Assembly: GCF_026248825.1 (NCBI RefSeq)
Contig: NZ_CP110973.1
Span: 1,736,001-1,800,000 of the forward strand
DNA length: 64,000 nt
Direction: 5' to 3'
Origin: Larkinella insperata
Lineage (GTDB): Bacteria; Bacteroidota; Bacteroidia; Cytophagales; Spirosomataceae
Each line of letters begins with the position of its first letter. Position 1 is the first letter of the stretch. Positions 35,499-44,136 of this stretch are shown piece by piece. The position numbers and the translations under genes are program-made. Under the pieces are notes generated by a model that was not told where the DNA came from, searched no databases, and was given only the letters and a program-made list of their open reading frames with translations.

Positions 35499-35595
35499 TT
35501 CTGCTTACCGGTTTCGGCTAAAATACGGTCTAAATTTCCGTTTGGCCTAATTTTCTTCTAGTTTTAACGTCCGCCAAGGATAGTTGCTTACACGA

Positions 35596-36816
35596 ATGGA
35601 ATTCAGTAAACTGGCTGCACACTACCAGGAAAGTCTTTTTCGGACGATCCTCCCGTTTTGGATCAAACACAGCCGCGACACGGTTTGTGGGGGGTATTTT
35701 AATGCGCTAAACAGCCAGGGCGACGTTTTTGATACCGACAAAGTTATCCAGTTACAGGCGCAGCAAATCTGGGCCTTTTCCTTTTTGTTTAATCAGGTAG
35801 ACGCGCTTCCGCAGTGGCTGGAGCTGGCACGGCACGGCGCCGATTTTTTGATGCAGCACGGCCGGTTCGAAAACCGCTGGCTCGGCGTCGTTGACCGGCG
35901 CGGACGGCCCGTTGCTCCGGCCCTTACCGTTGCCCCGGCCTGCTCGGTTGCGATGGCGTTTGCCCAGTTGTACGCAGCCACCAGCGAGCCGGAATTTGCC
36001 GACCTGGCCCAGCAAACCGTGCTGACGGTTGTTGCCGATCGCCAGCAGCAGCACGAACAATGGGAAAAACAGCTGGGCGGTTTCCGGCAACTGAAACATC
36101 TCCGCGAGCCGATGGCACTCCTGAAAGCCCTGCTCGAAACCCGTCCGCTGCTGGACCCGGACTTTTACAAGCAGGCCACTGAAGCCGTTGTTAACGAAAT
36201 CCAGAACGAATTTTTCGATAAGCGCATCACGGTTTTGCGCGAACAGGTGTTACCCGGCGGGTCGTTCTGCGACAGCCCGGCGGGTCGGCGGCTGCACGGC
36301 GGGTACGGCTTTGAAACCGCCAATTACCTCCTGGAAGTGGCCGACCTGACCGGCAACCGGCGGCTGGCGCAGCAGGCCGTTCAGATGGCGCTTCACCTGG
36401 CGGACCTTTGCTGGGACGAACCTTCGGGCGGGTTCCTTCAGTACGCTGACTTGAAAGACCGGCCCAGCGTCGACAGTGAGTGGGACCGCAAACTCTGGTG
36501 GATTCACTCCGAAGCCCTGGCGATTTTTTCGCGGGGGTACATCCACACCCGCCAGAACGACTGCCTGAAGTGGTTCCGGAAAACGCACGAATACACCTGG
36601 CAACACTTCCCGGATAAAACCCATCAGGAGTGGTTTACCGTACTCGACCGCAAAGGCCAGCCGGTGGTAAGCAGCAAAGCTACCCCCGAAAAGGGGTGCT
36701 ATCACCTCATCAAAGGCTTATATGAAACCTGGCGGGCGCTGGAAAGTGCCGCTCTCACCGATAAAAACCGTCAGGAAAACCGGTTAGAAATCCGGCTGGG
36801 CCGTCGAACTAATTAA
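35596..36816 (+). CDS. AGE family epimerase/isomerase
   Basis: 406 residues from ATG 35596, an (alpha/alpha)6-barrel of the N-acylglucosamine 2-epimerase family. Typical stretches: KVIQLQAQQIWAFSFLFNQ, WLGVVDRRGRPV, GGYGFETANYLLE and KLWWIHSEALAIF, which hold the active-site His/Arg residues. Members epimerise GlcNAc/ManNAc, mannose/glucose or cellobiose; the end KATPEKGCYHLIKGLYETW fits sugar epimerases, but the exact substrate is open. Its stop shares bases with the convergent DUF2520 gene. Confidence 0.85.
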   Translation: MEFSKLAAHYQESLFRTILPFWIKHSRDTVCGGYFNALNSQGDVFDTDKVIQLQAQQIWAFSFLFNQVDALPQWLELARHGADFLMQHGRFENRWLGVVDRRGRPVAPALTVAPACSVAMAFAQLYAATSEPEFADLAQQTVLTVVADRQQQHEQWEKQLGGFRQLKHLREPMALLKALLETRPLLDPDFYKQATEAVVNEIQNEFFDKRITVLREQVLPGGSFCDSPAGRRLHGGYGFETANYLLEVADLTGNRRLAQQAVQMALHLADLCWDEPSGGFLQYADLKDRPSVDSEWDRKLWWIHSEALAIFSRGYIHTRQNDCLKWFRKTHEYTWQHFPDKTHQEWFTVLDRKGQPVVSSKATPEKGCYHLIKGLYETWRALESAALTDKNRQENRLEIRLGRRTN

Positions 36817-37607
36817 GACCGTTGCTGAATACCGTCGGACAGCGTCCGGTACAAGTTCAGCAAATCCGGTCGACTGTTTAAATAATTCATGTGCAGGCTC
36901 AGCGTATTGAAATCTCCGCGCCGGGCGGGGCCGGTTTGCACCAGCGCCGGATGCCGGGCGTCGAGTGCTTTCTGGACGGTTTCTTCGATCAGGGGCTTCA
37001 GCAGGTCAAACTCCAGGTTTTCCGAATCGACCAGATCTTTGGCAACGCCGAACAGGTAGTTGGTGAAATTACAGGCCATCACAGCGGCCAGGTGTAGTAC
37101 CATCCGTTCGTGGGAATTCACCAGGTAAACAGTTTTGCTAAGCTCCTGCCCCAGGGTCACCAACTGCGCTTCCGATTCGGGATCGCTGGCTTCGATGCAC
37201 AACGGTATTTCTTCAAAATTCAGCACGCGGGTGCCTTTGCTGAACGTTTGCAGCGGGTAGAAAACTCCCGTCCGGACCGGCACATCGCTGTAAATAGCCA
37301 TCAGTCGGCGGAGTTTTTCCAACGACTGGCTCCCGGAGGTGTGCACAACCAACGCATTTTCGGGCAGCACCAACTGGGCGGCTACGTCCTCCATCGCATC
37401 GTCCGGAATGGCCAGCACGAACAACGCCGACTCGCTTTCGGCAAAATTCAGATCGGATTGCAGCCGGGCGTCGTACAACATGGATAGGAGCTGTTGGGCG
37501 TTTTTTTCATCCCGGCTGTAAACCTCACAAATCAGATGAGCGGCATTTTCGAAGGCCATTGCCAAATGCCAGGCCAGATTTCCGGCCCCAATGAAGGACA
37601 GTTTCAT
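36813..37607 (-). CDS. Rossmann-fold DUF2520 protein
   Basis: 264 residues from ATG 37607. The N-terminal NAD(P)-binding motif is LSFIGAGNLAWHLAMAF, and the DUF2520 helical domain follows (VFYPLQTFSKG, AVMACNFTNYLFGVAKDL). It resembles ketopantoate-reductase/F420-dependent NADP reductases, but the reaction is unknown. In related genomes it is often near kdsC; here an AGE epimerase on the other strand separates them. The stop codons of the two convergent genes overlap within TTAA. Confidence 0.82.
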   Translation of the reverse strand: MKLSFIGAGNLAWHLAMAFENAAHLICEVYSRDEKNAQQLLSMLYDARLQSDLNFAESESALFVLAIPDDAMEDVAAQLVLPENALVVHTSGSQSLEKLRRLMAIYSDVPVRTGVFYPLQTFSKGTRVLNFEEIPLCIEASDPESEAQLVTLGQELSKTVYLVNSHERMVLHLAAVMACNFTNYLFGVAKDLVDSENLEFDLLKPLIEETVQKALDARHPALVQTGPARRGDFNTLSLHMNYLNSRPDLLNLYRTLSDGIQQRS

Positions 37608-37688
37608 GCGATAAAGATATTTTCTGAAAGCAAACAAAAAAGGAATCCCACGGTTTTTTCGGAGGTTAGTATAGACCGGGTACGAAAA

Positions 37689-39173
37689 ATGGAAGTGATA
37701 ATTCTACTACTTTACGCGCTGGTGCTTTTGTTGCTGTTCGCGTATAACTGCGGCCAGCTGAGTTTGATTATTAGTTATTTGCGCTCCAAGCGAAGACAGC
37801 GAGCGTTCCGGCAATACTCCGACAAACAGTCGCAGCCTTTACCGGTGGTTACGGTCCAGCTACCAGTTTATAACGAACTCTACGTTGCTTCCCGGCTCAT
37901 TGACGCAGTAGCCAATCTGAACTACCCGCGTTCGCAGTTTGAGATTCAGGTGCTGGACGATTCGACCGACGAAACTGTGGGCATCATTGCCGAAAAAGTA
38001 GCCCAATACCAACAACAGGGCATTGATATTCAACACATTCGCCGGGCCGACCGTAAGGGCTTCAAAGCTGGGGCGCTGGCCTACGGACTGGAACGCGCCA
38101 AAGGTGAATTTATCGCCATTTTTGACGCCGACTTCATGCCGGAGCCGGATTTTCTGCTGAAAACCGTTCCGCATTTCGAAAATCCGAAAGTCGGCATTGT
38201 GCAGACCCGCTGGACGCACCTCAACGAAAACTACTCGGTACTCACTCAATTACAGGCGTTTGGCCTTAATGCTCACTTTTTCGTTGAACAGGGTGGCCGC
38301 AACGCCGACGGTTATTTCATGAATTTCAACGGCACGGCGGGTGTCTGGCGTAAAACCACCATTCTAGACGCCGGAAGCTGGAGCAGCGATACCCTGACGG
38401 AAGACCTAGACCTGAGTTACCGTGCCCAACTGAAAGGGTGGGAGTTTGTGTACCGCGAAGACATTGGCTCCCCGGCGGAATTACCCGTGGCCATGAACGC
38501 CCTCAAGTCGCAGCAATACCGTTGGATGAAAGGTGCCGCCGAATGTGCCCGAAAGCTGATGTTCAGCGTCTTACGTGCGCCCGAGATACCGTTCAAGATT
38601 AAACTACACGCATTCTTTCACTTGCTAAGCAGTTCGACGTTTATCCTGATTTTTCTGCTCGGTTTGCTCAGCGTGCCGGTTCTCTACATCCGCATTCATC
38701 ATCCGGAATACCAGTCGGTTTTTCTACTCCTGGGCTTTTTCCAGGTCAACCTGATCATTCTTCTCTTGTTCTACGGAATTCCGTTCTGGCTCGAACGCCG
38801 GGAGAAAATCGAACAACTGGGGTACTATTTCCCGATGTATTCCTCCCTGATGATGGGTCTTTCGCTGCACAATACCATTGCCGTCATTGAAGGGTTCATT
38901 GGCCGAAAAACGCCGTTCATCCGTACGCCCAAATTCAACGTAAAAACTGGCAGCGACAGCTGGCGCAAAAACAAGTACATGAGCCTGGATCTGAACCCTT
39001 CCATCAACTGGCTGACGCTTTTTGAGGGCTTTCTGATGCTTTATTTTCTGTTTGGCATTGGTTTGGGCTTTTATTTTCACCAGTACAATATGCTGGTTTT
39101 CCACATCATGCTGGCCATCGGTTTTGGGCTGGTCTTTCTGTACAGCGTGTTTCATTCGCGGCTGGAATCCTGA
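37689..39173 (+). CDS. Membrane glycosyltransferase, GT2 (cellulose-synthase-like)
   Basis: 494 residues from ATG 37689. An N-terminal membrane segment (IILLLYALVLLLLFAY) is followed by a GT-A domain with VQLPVYNE, IFDADFMPEPDF (DxD), TEDLDLSYRAQ and QQYRWMKGAAE (Q-x2-RW), then about four C-terminal membrane segments. This is a processive beta-glycosyltransferase layout (cellulose, mannan or related exopolysaccharide). No PilZ domain and no bcsB/C partner gene are seen, so the product is unknown. Confidence 0.88.
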   Translation: MEVIILLLYALVLLLLFAYNCGQLSLIISYLRSKRRQRAFRQYSDKQSQPLPVVTVQLPVYNELYVASRLIDAVANLNYPRSQFEIQVLDDSTDETVGIIAEKVAQYQQQGIDIQHIRRADRKGFKAGALAYGLERAKGEFIAIFDADFMPEPDFLLKTVPHFENPKVGIVQTRWTHLNENYSVLTQLQAFGLNAHFFVEQGGRNADGYFMNFNGTAGVWRKTTILDAGSWSSDTLTEDLDLSYRAQLKGWEFVYREDIGSPAELPVAMNALKSQQYRWMKGAAECARKLMFSVLRAPEIPFKIKLHAFFHLLSSSTFILIFLLGLLSVPVLYIRIHHPEYQSVFLLLGFFQVNLIILLLFYGIPFWLERREKIEQLGYYFPMYSSLMMGLSLHNTIAVIEGFIGRKTPFIRTPKFNVKTGSDSWRKNKYMSLDLNPSINWLTLFEGFLMLYFLFGIGLGFYFHQYNMLVFHIMLAIGFGLVFLYSVFHSRLES

Positions 39174-39175
39174 AC

Positions 39176-39213
39176 ATAAAAAACCCGCAGCGCTCTTTAT
39201 AGCATTGCGGGTT
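39176..39213 (-). terminator. Terminator of the four-repeat secreted protein gene
   Basis: 8-bp stem AACCCGCA/TGCGGGTT (39182-39189 with 39206-39213), extended by further pairs, with a T-run on the - strand. It also separates the convergent GT2 gene. Confidence 0.75.
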
Positions 39214-39246
39214 AAGCGTTACATTAACCTAACTAATCTCAAAATC

Positions 39247-40932
39247 TTAATTCGGGACGCAGTTCCGAATCAACTGCTTGAAGGCTTCGGCGACATAACG
39301 GCCCTTTTCAATATCGCCAAGCTGAATTTTTACCGTGTGGACGTAATCGGAAGGCTTACCATCTTTGAAGGTTTTCACCAGTTTTTCTTTTCCCTTCGTA
39401 ATCAGACTGACGTACACATTTTTGCCCTCCACATCGAAGCTGGTAGCGTCGGCGTTAAAGTCTTTCAACGCCAGGTCATACACCAGTTCCGACGTTTTCT
39501 TTCCACTCTGCGTAACCGTCAGTTTCAGGTCGCAGGTACCGTTTTCAGGGACCATTGAATAACTTGTCAATTCTTTTTCACCCAGGTCTTTCGGCAATTG
39601 TTCCTGGATCCACGCCAGACGTGCCTGCTGGCTGGTGGCCGGCACCGGGCTCTTGCGGGATTGCGCACAGAGCTGAGCGGCTTTTTCGAATGCCAGCGAT
39701 GTGTACCGAACAGTCTCCAGATTGTCGGCGGCCAACTCCAGGCCAGAAACGTAATTCTGACGGACTCCGTTTTTGGTGTAACTGATAAACTTGCGGTTGT
39801 CGCGGGTCTTCAGATCAATGGCGTACAGTTCTTTATCGACCCCGAGTTTGGTTCCTTTGTCCGCCAGATCGGCCAGATTGAATTCGTAGACTTCCTCGGT
39901 ATTATTTTTATGGTTGGTTTCGCGCCGGGTGTAGGTACAGATGCAATCCGGCTTTAGGGTTTGTTCAATTGTGCGATCGTTGGTTTTGGCGGCCACTATG
40001 CTCGACTCGAGGTATTTCTGGGCGCTGGCCATGTTGGCAAACGTCGGCTTGCGGGATTCCAGTTGCTTCACGGCCTGTGGAATCAGCTTGCGCCAGGCTG
40101 CGGCAATGTCCCGAATCTTGTCGGCATCTCCGCTGATGATTTCAAACGACTGGACAACGTTGTCCAACTTGCCGTCTTTGGCGTAGCCTATCAACTTTTG
40201 CTTCTGCTGAGTAAACAAAGACAGCTCGAACCGCCTGCCTTTGGCTTCAACCTGCAATCCATCCAGACCCAGATCGCCGAGGTTGAACGAAAACGTTTCC
40301 GTCGATGCAGTCCCTTTGGCGCCAACCTCGCTCCGCCGAAAAACCGCCCGTAACGGGTTTCCCTGATCGAACGTCAGTGTTTGTTCGTAGTTGTCGGAGC
40401 CGATGGCTTCCGTGCCGATGCTGGTTTTGAGCCACTGGCGTAAATCGTCCAGCGACTCCGGCGTCCGGGCGGGTTTGTAGGCTTTTTCAGCCGCCAGAAT
40501 TGCTTTTTTCAGGGATTCAACGAGGGCTTTGGCAAGCTCCGGATTGTCGGCGTATAATTTCACCCGGTCGGTCAGGCTTTTCAGTTCACCGTTTTCACTG
40601 TAGCGGACAAACTTGCGGTGCTGTTTGGTGTCGGCCATCACCGCAATGACGTCTTTCTCTACTTTGTAGCTAACCGAAGTCGCGTCCAGGTCCGACAGGT
40701 TCAGAAAATACTTTCCTTCATCCCCTTTGCCTTTCTCGCTTGTTTTCGTCACCGAGAAGGTAGCCCGGTAGTTGGGTTGCGACGCTTCCAGCTTCTGGAC
40801 AAACTGCGCGTTCCCTGTCTTAACGGGTTGCAGTTGCGTCGAGACGCTGGCCAGGGGGCCGGTCATCAGGTCCTGGGCATTTGCGGCCACGCCGAACAGA
40901 GCCGCCAACCAGATCAATACTGGCTTTTTCAT
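39247..40932 (-). CDS. Secreted protein of four tandem ~135-residue repeats, function unknown
   Basis: 561 residues from ATG 40932, where a signal peptide begins (MKKPVLIWLAALFGVAANAQ). The rest is four divergent copies of one unit. The cores start near residues 75, 214, 349 and 484, with the pattern: aromatic-x-(F/L)-N-L-x-D-L, a strand, K-(K/L)-(F/L)-(I/V)-x-Y-x-K-(N/D)-G, a strand ending in D/N, then a helix ending A-x-x-K-L-I. Copies 3 and 4 carry Cys pairs. I recognise no named domain. It is likely periplasmic or outer-membrane associated. A perfect -7 box lies upstream at 40986-40993. Confidence 0.75.
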   Translation of the reverse strand: MKKPVLIWLAALFGVAANAQDLMTGPLASVSTQLQPVKTGNAQFVQKLEASQPNYRATFSVTKTSEKGKGDEGKYFLNLSDLDATSVSYKVEKDVIAVMADTKQHRKFVRYSENGELKSLTDRVKLYADNPELAKALVESLKKAILAAEKAYKPARTPESLDDLRQWLKTSIGTEAIGSDNYEQTLTFDQGNPLRAVFRRSEVGAKGTASTETFSFNLGDLGLDGLQVEAKGRRFELSLFTQQKQKLIGYAKDGKLDNVVQSFEIISGDADKIRDIAAAWRKLIPQAVKQLESRKPTFANMASAQKYLESSIVAAKTNDRTIEQTLKPDCICTYTRRETNHKNNTEEVYEFNLADLADKGTKLGVDKELYAIDLKTRDNRKFISYTKNGVRQNYVSGLELAADNLETVRYTSLAFEKAAQLCAQSRKSPVPATSQQARLAWIQEQLPKDLGEKELTSYSMVPENGTCDLKLTVTQSGKKTSELVYDLALKDFNADATSFDVEGKNVYVSLITKGKEKLVKTFKDGKPSDYVHTVKIQLGDIEKGRYVAEAFKQLIRNCVPN

Positions 40933-40985
40933 GATAAATTGAGTTCGTATTTGTTGTTGCTGTACGGCTTTCGGAAACCGTACGA

Positions 40986-40993
40986 CAAAGATA
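40986..40993 (-). promoter_or_regulatory. -7 box of the four-repeat protein gene
   Basis: A perfect TATCTTTG on the - strand, 53 nt before the ATG. The leader contains a small hairpin (GTACGG/CCGTAC). Confidence 0.55.
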
Positions 40994-41084
40994 GGTACCC
41001 GCAGACGGGCGGAAAGAAGAGTTGTCAGCAAACGGAATTTTCGGAAACTCAATTGCTTATTTCGGTGCCTGAACCGTAAACAAA

Positions 41085-41118
41085 GAACCCCGCCGGAAAC
41101 GCGTTTCCGGCGGGGTTC
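41085..41118 (-). terminator. Terminator of lpdA
   Basis: A 16-bp perfect GC-rich stem (41085-41100 with 41103-41118), 2-nt centre, followed on the - strand by CTTTGTTTACG. It lies 22 nt after the lpdA stop. Confidence 0.72.
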
Positions 41119-41140
41119 GTACTTTGGTAAAGAGACTGAC

Positions 41141-42541
41141 TTAGAGGTGAATTGCTTCGCCGTAAGCCGCTTCCGTAGCATCTTTGATGGATTCTGAGAT
41201 GGTCGGGTGCGGGTGAACGGCTTTCAGTATTTCGTGACCCGTCGTTTCCAACCGGCGGGCCGTAACGACTTCGGCAACCAGCTCGGTTACGTTGTATCCG
41301 ATCATGTGAGCACCCAGCCACTCGCCGTATTTTTTGTCGAAAATCACTTTCACAAAACCTTCCGGTGCCCCCGCGGCTTTGGCTTTGCCCGAAGCCGACA
41401 GCGGGAATTTACCCACCAGAATGTCGTAACCGGCTTCTTTGGCCGCCGTTTCCGTGTACCCAACGGAAGCGATTTCGGGTGTGCAGTACGTACAGCCCGG
41501 AATGTTGTTGTAGTTCAGCGGTTCGACGTGATCCAGCCCGGCGATTTTCTCTACGCAGATGATGGCTTCCGCGGAAGCAACGTGCGCCAGTGCCTGCCCT
41601 TTCGTACAGTCACCGATGGCGTAATAGCCTTCCACGTTCGTGCGGTAGAAATCGTCGGTCGTGATTTTGCCGCGCTCGGTTTTGATGCCGGTTTCTTCCA
41701 GACCGATGTTTTCGATGTTGGCCACCACACCAGCCGCCGACAGCACAACGTCAACGTCGAAGGTTTTCTCACCGTCCGGCGTTTTGACAAACACTTTACA
41801 GCCTTTGCCGCCTGTATCAACCTTCGTTACTTCCGAACTCGTGTAAATATCGACGCCCAGCTTCTTGTATTGTTTGGCGAGTTCTTTCGAGATTTCCTCG
41901 TCTTCCACCGGTACGATGCGCGGCAGGAATTCAACGATGGTCACCTTGGTACCCATCGAAGCGTAGACGTAGGCAAACTCTACCCCGATTGCGCCGGAAC
42001 CGATCACCAGCATCGATGCGGGCTGGTTCGGCAGCGTCATAGCTTTGCGGTATTCAATTACTTTTTCGCCATCGATGGGCACGGCGGGCAGAGCACGGGC
42101 ACGACCACCGGTAGCGATAATGATGTGCTTTGCTTCGTATTCAGTGGCTTTGCCGTCTTTATCCGTTACTTCGATTTTCTTGCCCGGTTTCACTTTTCCG
42201 TTGCCGGCCAGAACATCAATTTTATTTTTCCGCATCAGAAACGTAACCCCTTTGCTCATGGAGTCGGCCACGCCCCGGCTGCGCTTGATGACACCCTCAA
42301 AATCGGGTTTCGCTTCGCCGTTGATGGTGATACCGTAATTTTCCGAATGCTTGATGTATTCAAAAACCTGTGCGCTTTTCAGCAACGCTTTGGTGGGGAT
42401 ACAGCCCCAGTTCAGGCAGATTCCACCCAGACTTTCGCGTTCGACAACGGCCGTTTTAAGACCTAGTTGCGACGCGCGAATAGCAGCAACGTAGCCACCT
42501 GGACCGCTGCCGAGAACAATTACATCATATTGTGATGCCAT
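41141..42541 (-). CDS. lpdA: Dihydrolipoyl dehydrogenase
   Basis: 466 residues. FAD-binding GSGPGGYVAAIRASQLG, redox disulfide GGICLNWGCIPTKALL, NAD-binding VIGSGAIGVEFAYVY and the C-terminal HPHPTISE with the catalytic His. It is the E3 component of 2-oxoacid dehydrogenases and of the glycine cleavage system, cytoplasmic homodimer. No E1 or E2 gene is adjacent, so it probably serves several complexes. A -7 box is upstream. Confidence 0.96.
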   Translation of the reverse strand: MASQYDVIVLGSGPGGYVAAIRASQLGLKTAVVERESLGGICLNWGCIPTKALLKSAQVFEYIKHSENYGITINGEAKPDFEGVIKRSRGVADSMSKGVTFLMRKNKIDVLAGNGKVKPGKKIEVTDKDGKATEYEAKHIIIATGGRARALPAVPIDGEKVIEYRKAMTLPNQPASMLVIGSGAIGVEFAYVYASMGTKVTIVEFLPRIVPVEDEEISKELAKQYKKLGVDIYTSSEVTKVDTGGKGCKVFVKTPDGEKTFDVDVVLSAAGVVANIENIGLEETGIKTERGKITTDDFYRTNVEGYYAIGDCTKGQALAHVASAEAIICVEKIAGLDHVEPLNYNNIPGCTYCTPEIASVGYTETAAKEAGYDILVGKFPLSASGKAKAAGAPEGFVKVIFDKKYGEWLGAHMIGYNVTELVAEVVTARRLETTGHEILKAVHPHPTISESIKDATEAAYGEAIHL

Positions 42542-42881
42542 ATGTAAGGAATGTTAATGAACGATGAGGATTAACCGCGCAAGCGGCCCCGAACACTCTC
42601 TATTGAGGAACACAAAGTTAGACCGAAAAGTTGAATCTGCGGACTCGTGGCAAAAAACCGTCACGGATTTATTCATCTGTTGAACCTGGAAGGTGGCCGG
42701 GCGCGATAAATAGTGGCTCCCAACGGTCACAACCGCCTTTTATGGCCCAATTTGTGCGGGGATTTTCTGGTAATTTTAGTAAACTTGCGGTACCAGCCTT
42801 CCGGACTTCTATCCTGATGAAAATCAGCATTACATTCTTTCAGCCTTTGGAATTTTATAAACCGATGCTCTGTTGACGTAT
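42542..42881. other. 340-bp intergenic region between lpdA and response regulator
   Basis: It holds the lpdA promoter region and the leader of the response regulator. A short open frame at 42631-42876 (+) has no start context, no family similarity and unlike composition, so I do not call it. No tRNA or repeat is visible. Confidence 0.6.
42613..42620 (-). promoter_or_regulatory. -7 box of lpdA
   Basis: A perfect TAACTTTG on the - strand, 71 nt before the lpdA ATG. Confidence 0.5.
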
Positions 42882-43316
42882 ATGGAACAACCGCTCCAGA
42901 TGAAAGCATCGTGTTTTGAATGTGTGTTTTTGGTCGATGATGATGAAGACGATCAATTTCTACTCCAACAAGTTTTTCACCAGTACAGCCCCGAGTGTCA
43001 AATCAGGCTATTAAGCAACGGCGTCGAACTGATCGAGGCCCTGGAAACAATAAATTCGCTGCCCGCTTTGGTTATGCTCGACCTGAACATGCCGTACATG
43101 AGCGGTTTTGAAGCCCTGGAAGCCATCCGCAAGGACGAAAAATACCAGTCTCTCCCCATTGTTATCCTGACCACTTCGGATCAGCAGATCGATCAGCAGC
43201 GGGCCATCCAGCTCGGTGCAAACGATTTTATCACCAAACCAACGTTGCTGGCCGATTACAGCCAGGTGGTACTCAGGCTCCGGAAGCAGTGGCTTGTCGG
43301 GCGCTGTGTCCGGTAA
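42882..43316 (+). CDS. Single-domain response regulator (CheY-like receiver)
   Basis: 144 residues from ATG 42882. Receiver features: acidic pair in FLVDDDEDDQF, phosphoacceptor Asp in VMLDLNMPYMSGFEAL, Thr in VILTTSD, Lys in DFITKPT. There is no output domain. Stand-alone receivers of this group (often with GFEAL) act in phosphorelays or bind other proteins. No histidine kinase is nearby. The gene converges on the next membrane protein gene with 14 nt between stops. Confidence 0.88.
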   Translation: MEQPLQMKASCFECVFLVDDDEDDQFLLQQVFHQYSPECQIRLLSNGVELIEALETINSLPALVMLDLNMPYMSGFEALEAIRKDEKYQSLPIVILTTSDQQIDQQRAIQLGANDFITKPTLLADYSQVVLRLRKQWLVGRCVR

Positions 43317-43330
43317 ATCGGGTACCAGCG

Positions 43331-44083
43331 CTACCAGATCCGGCTGGCAATCAGGTTAATCAGGATGTTGACGATGAACGCCAGCCCGAAGGATACGGCC
43401 ACCGAAAATTCCGGCAACAGAAAGGCCTGCAGAAACAAAAAGGTGGTAAAGCCCAACAAACCCATAACCAGCCCGCGCAAGGCGGTGATGGCGGCATTGC
43501 TGCCTTGAAGACTGTGCGAAAAAATCGCCAGAATGGATGTCTGGATGGGAAATGGCGTTAAAATACCGCTCCAGTTTGGCCCCAGCACGTGCGCCAACCC
43601 GGTAATCACCAACACAAACAAGGTTGTAATAACCATCCGGATCGGAATGTCGAACGGTAGGCGCCGAACCCGGAAGGGCTCGGTGCTGGGTTTCGGAAAT
43701 ACCCACAACGCCACCAGAATAGTCCCGATGACCAGGGCATAACTCAGGTATAAATCAAGCCGTAAATAATAGAAAATCAGCGCCGTGACGGTATAAGCCC
43801 CGTAGGCCAGCAGGAGCGCCGGTAACCACGACCACCTCCGGGAGAACGCCGAGTAGCTGAAGCAGAAAGCGATTAAAGCCAGAATACCGGTCATCACGCC
43901 CTGAATCGACCGAATCCCGAATTCCTTTCCCTGTTCCAGAATAAAAAAAAGCAGGATGGGCCCGGCAATCCAGGGCATGCTGCCAATCAATCCCCCAATT
44001 TTATTGCCCCATCTCCGAATGGCCAGGGTGATCAGGGCCATGACGGAAGGCATTAGCGTTAGTTTGAAAAGAAGAATATTCAT
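43331..44083 (-). CDS. Multi-pass membrane protein, unknown function
   Basis: 250 residues from ATG 44083 with about eight hydrophobic segments and short loops. The first loop reads RRWGNKIGGLIGSMPWIAGPILLFF, and a Ser/Pro-rich loop precedes the fifth segment. I do not recognise the family; the pattern recalls small permease-like proteins, and two similar halves (segments 1-4 and 5-8) are possible. Two convergent or tandem neighbours (response regulator, D-2-hydroxyacid dehydrogenase) give no functional hint. Confidence 0.65.
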   Translation of the reverse strand: MNILLFKLTLMPSVMALITLAIRRWGNKIGGLIGSMPWIAGPILLFFILEQGKEFGIRSIQGVMTGILALIAFCFSYSAFSRRWSWLPALLLAYGAYTVTALIFYYLRLDLYLSYALVIGTILVALWVFPKPSTEPFRVRRLPFDIPIRMVITTLFVLVITGLAHVLGPNWSGILTPFPIQTSILAIFSHSLQGSNAAITALRGLVMGLLGFTTFLFLQAFLLPEFSVAVSFGLAFIVNILINLIASRIW

Positions 44084-44136
44084 TCGTGTAGTACCTACGG
44101 TCTGTAACCGGGCCATCTACCCCGGCACAACGCACG

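Noticed and set aside
41207..42466. Long open frame antisense to lpdA
   Set aside because: Mirror of a conserved enzyme; Phe/Arg/His-biased translation without family features.
42631..42876. Possible 81-residue gene upstream of the response regulator
   Set aside because: No ribosome-binding context, odd composition, no family similarity; better read as leader DNA.
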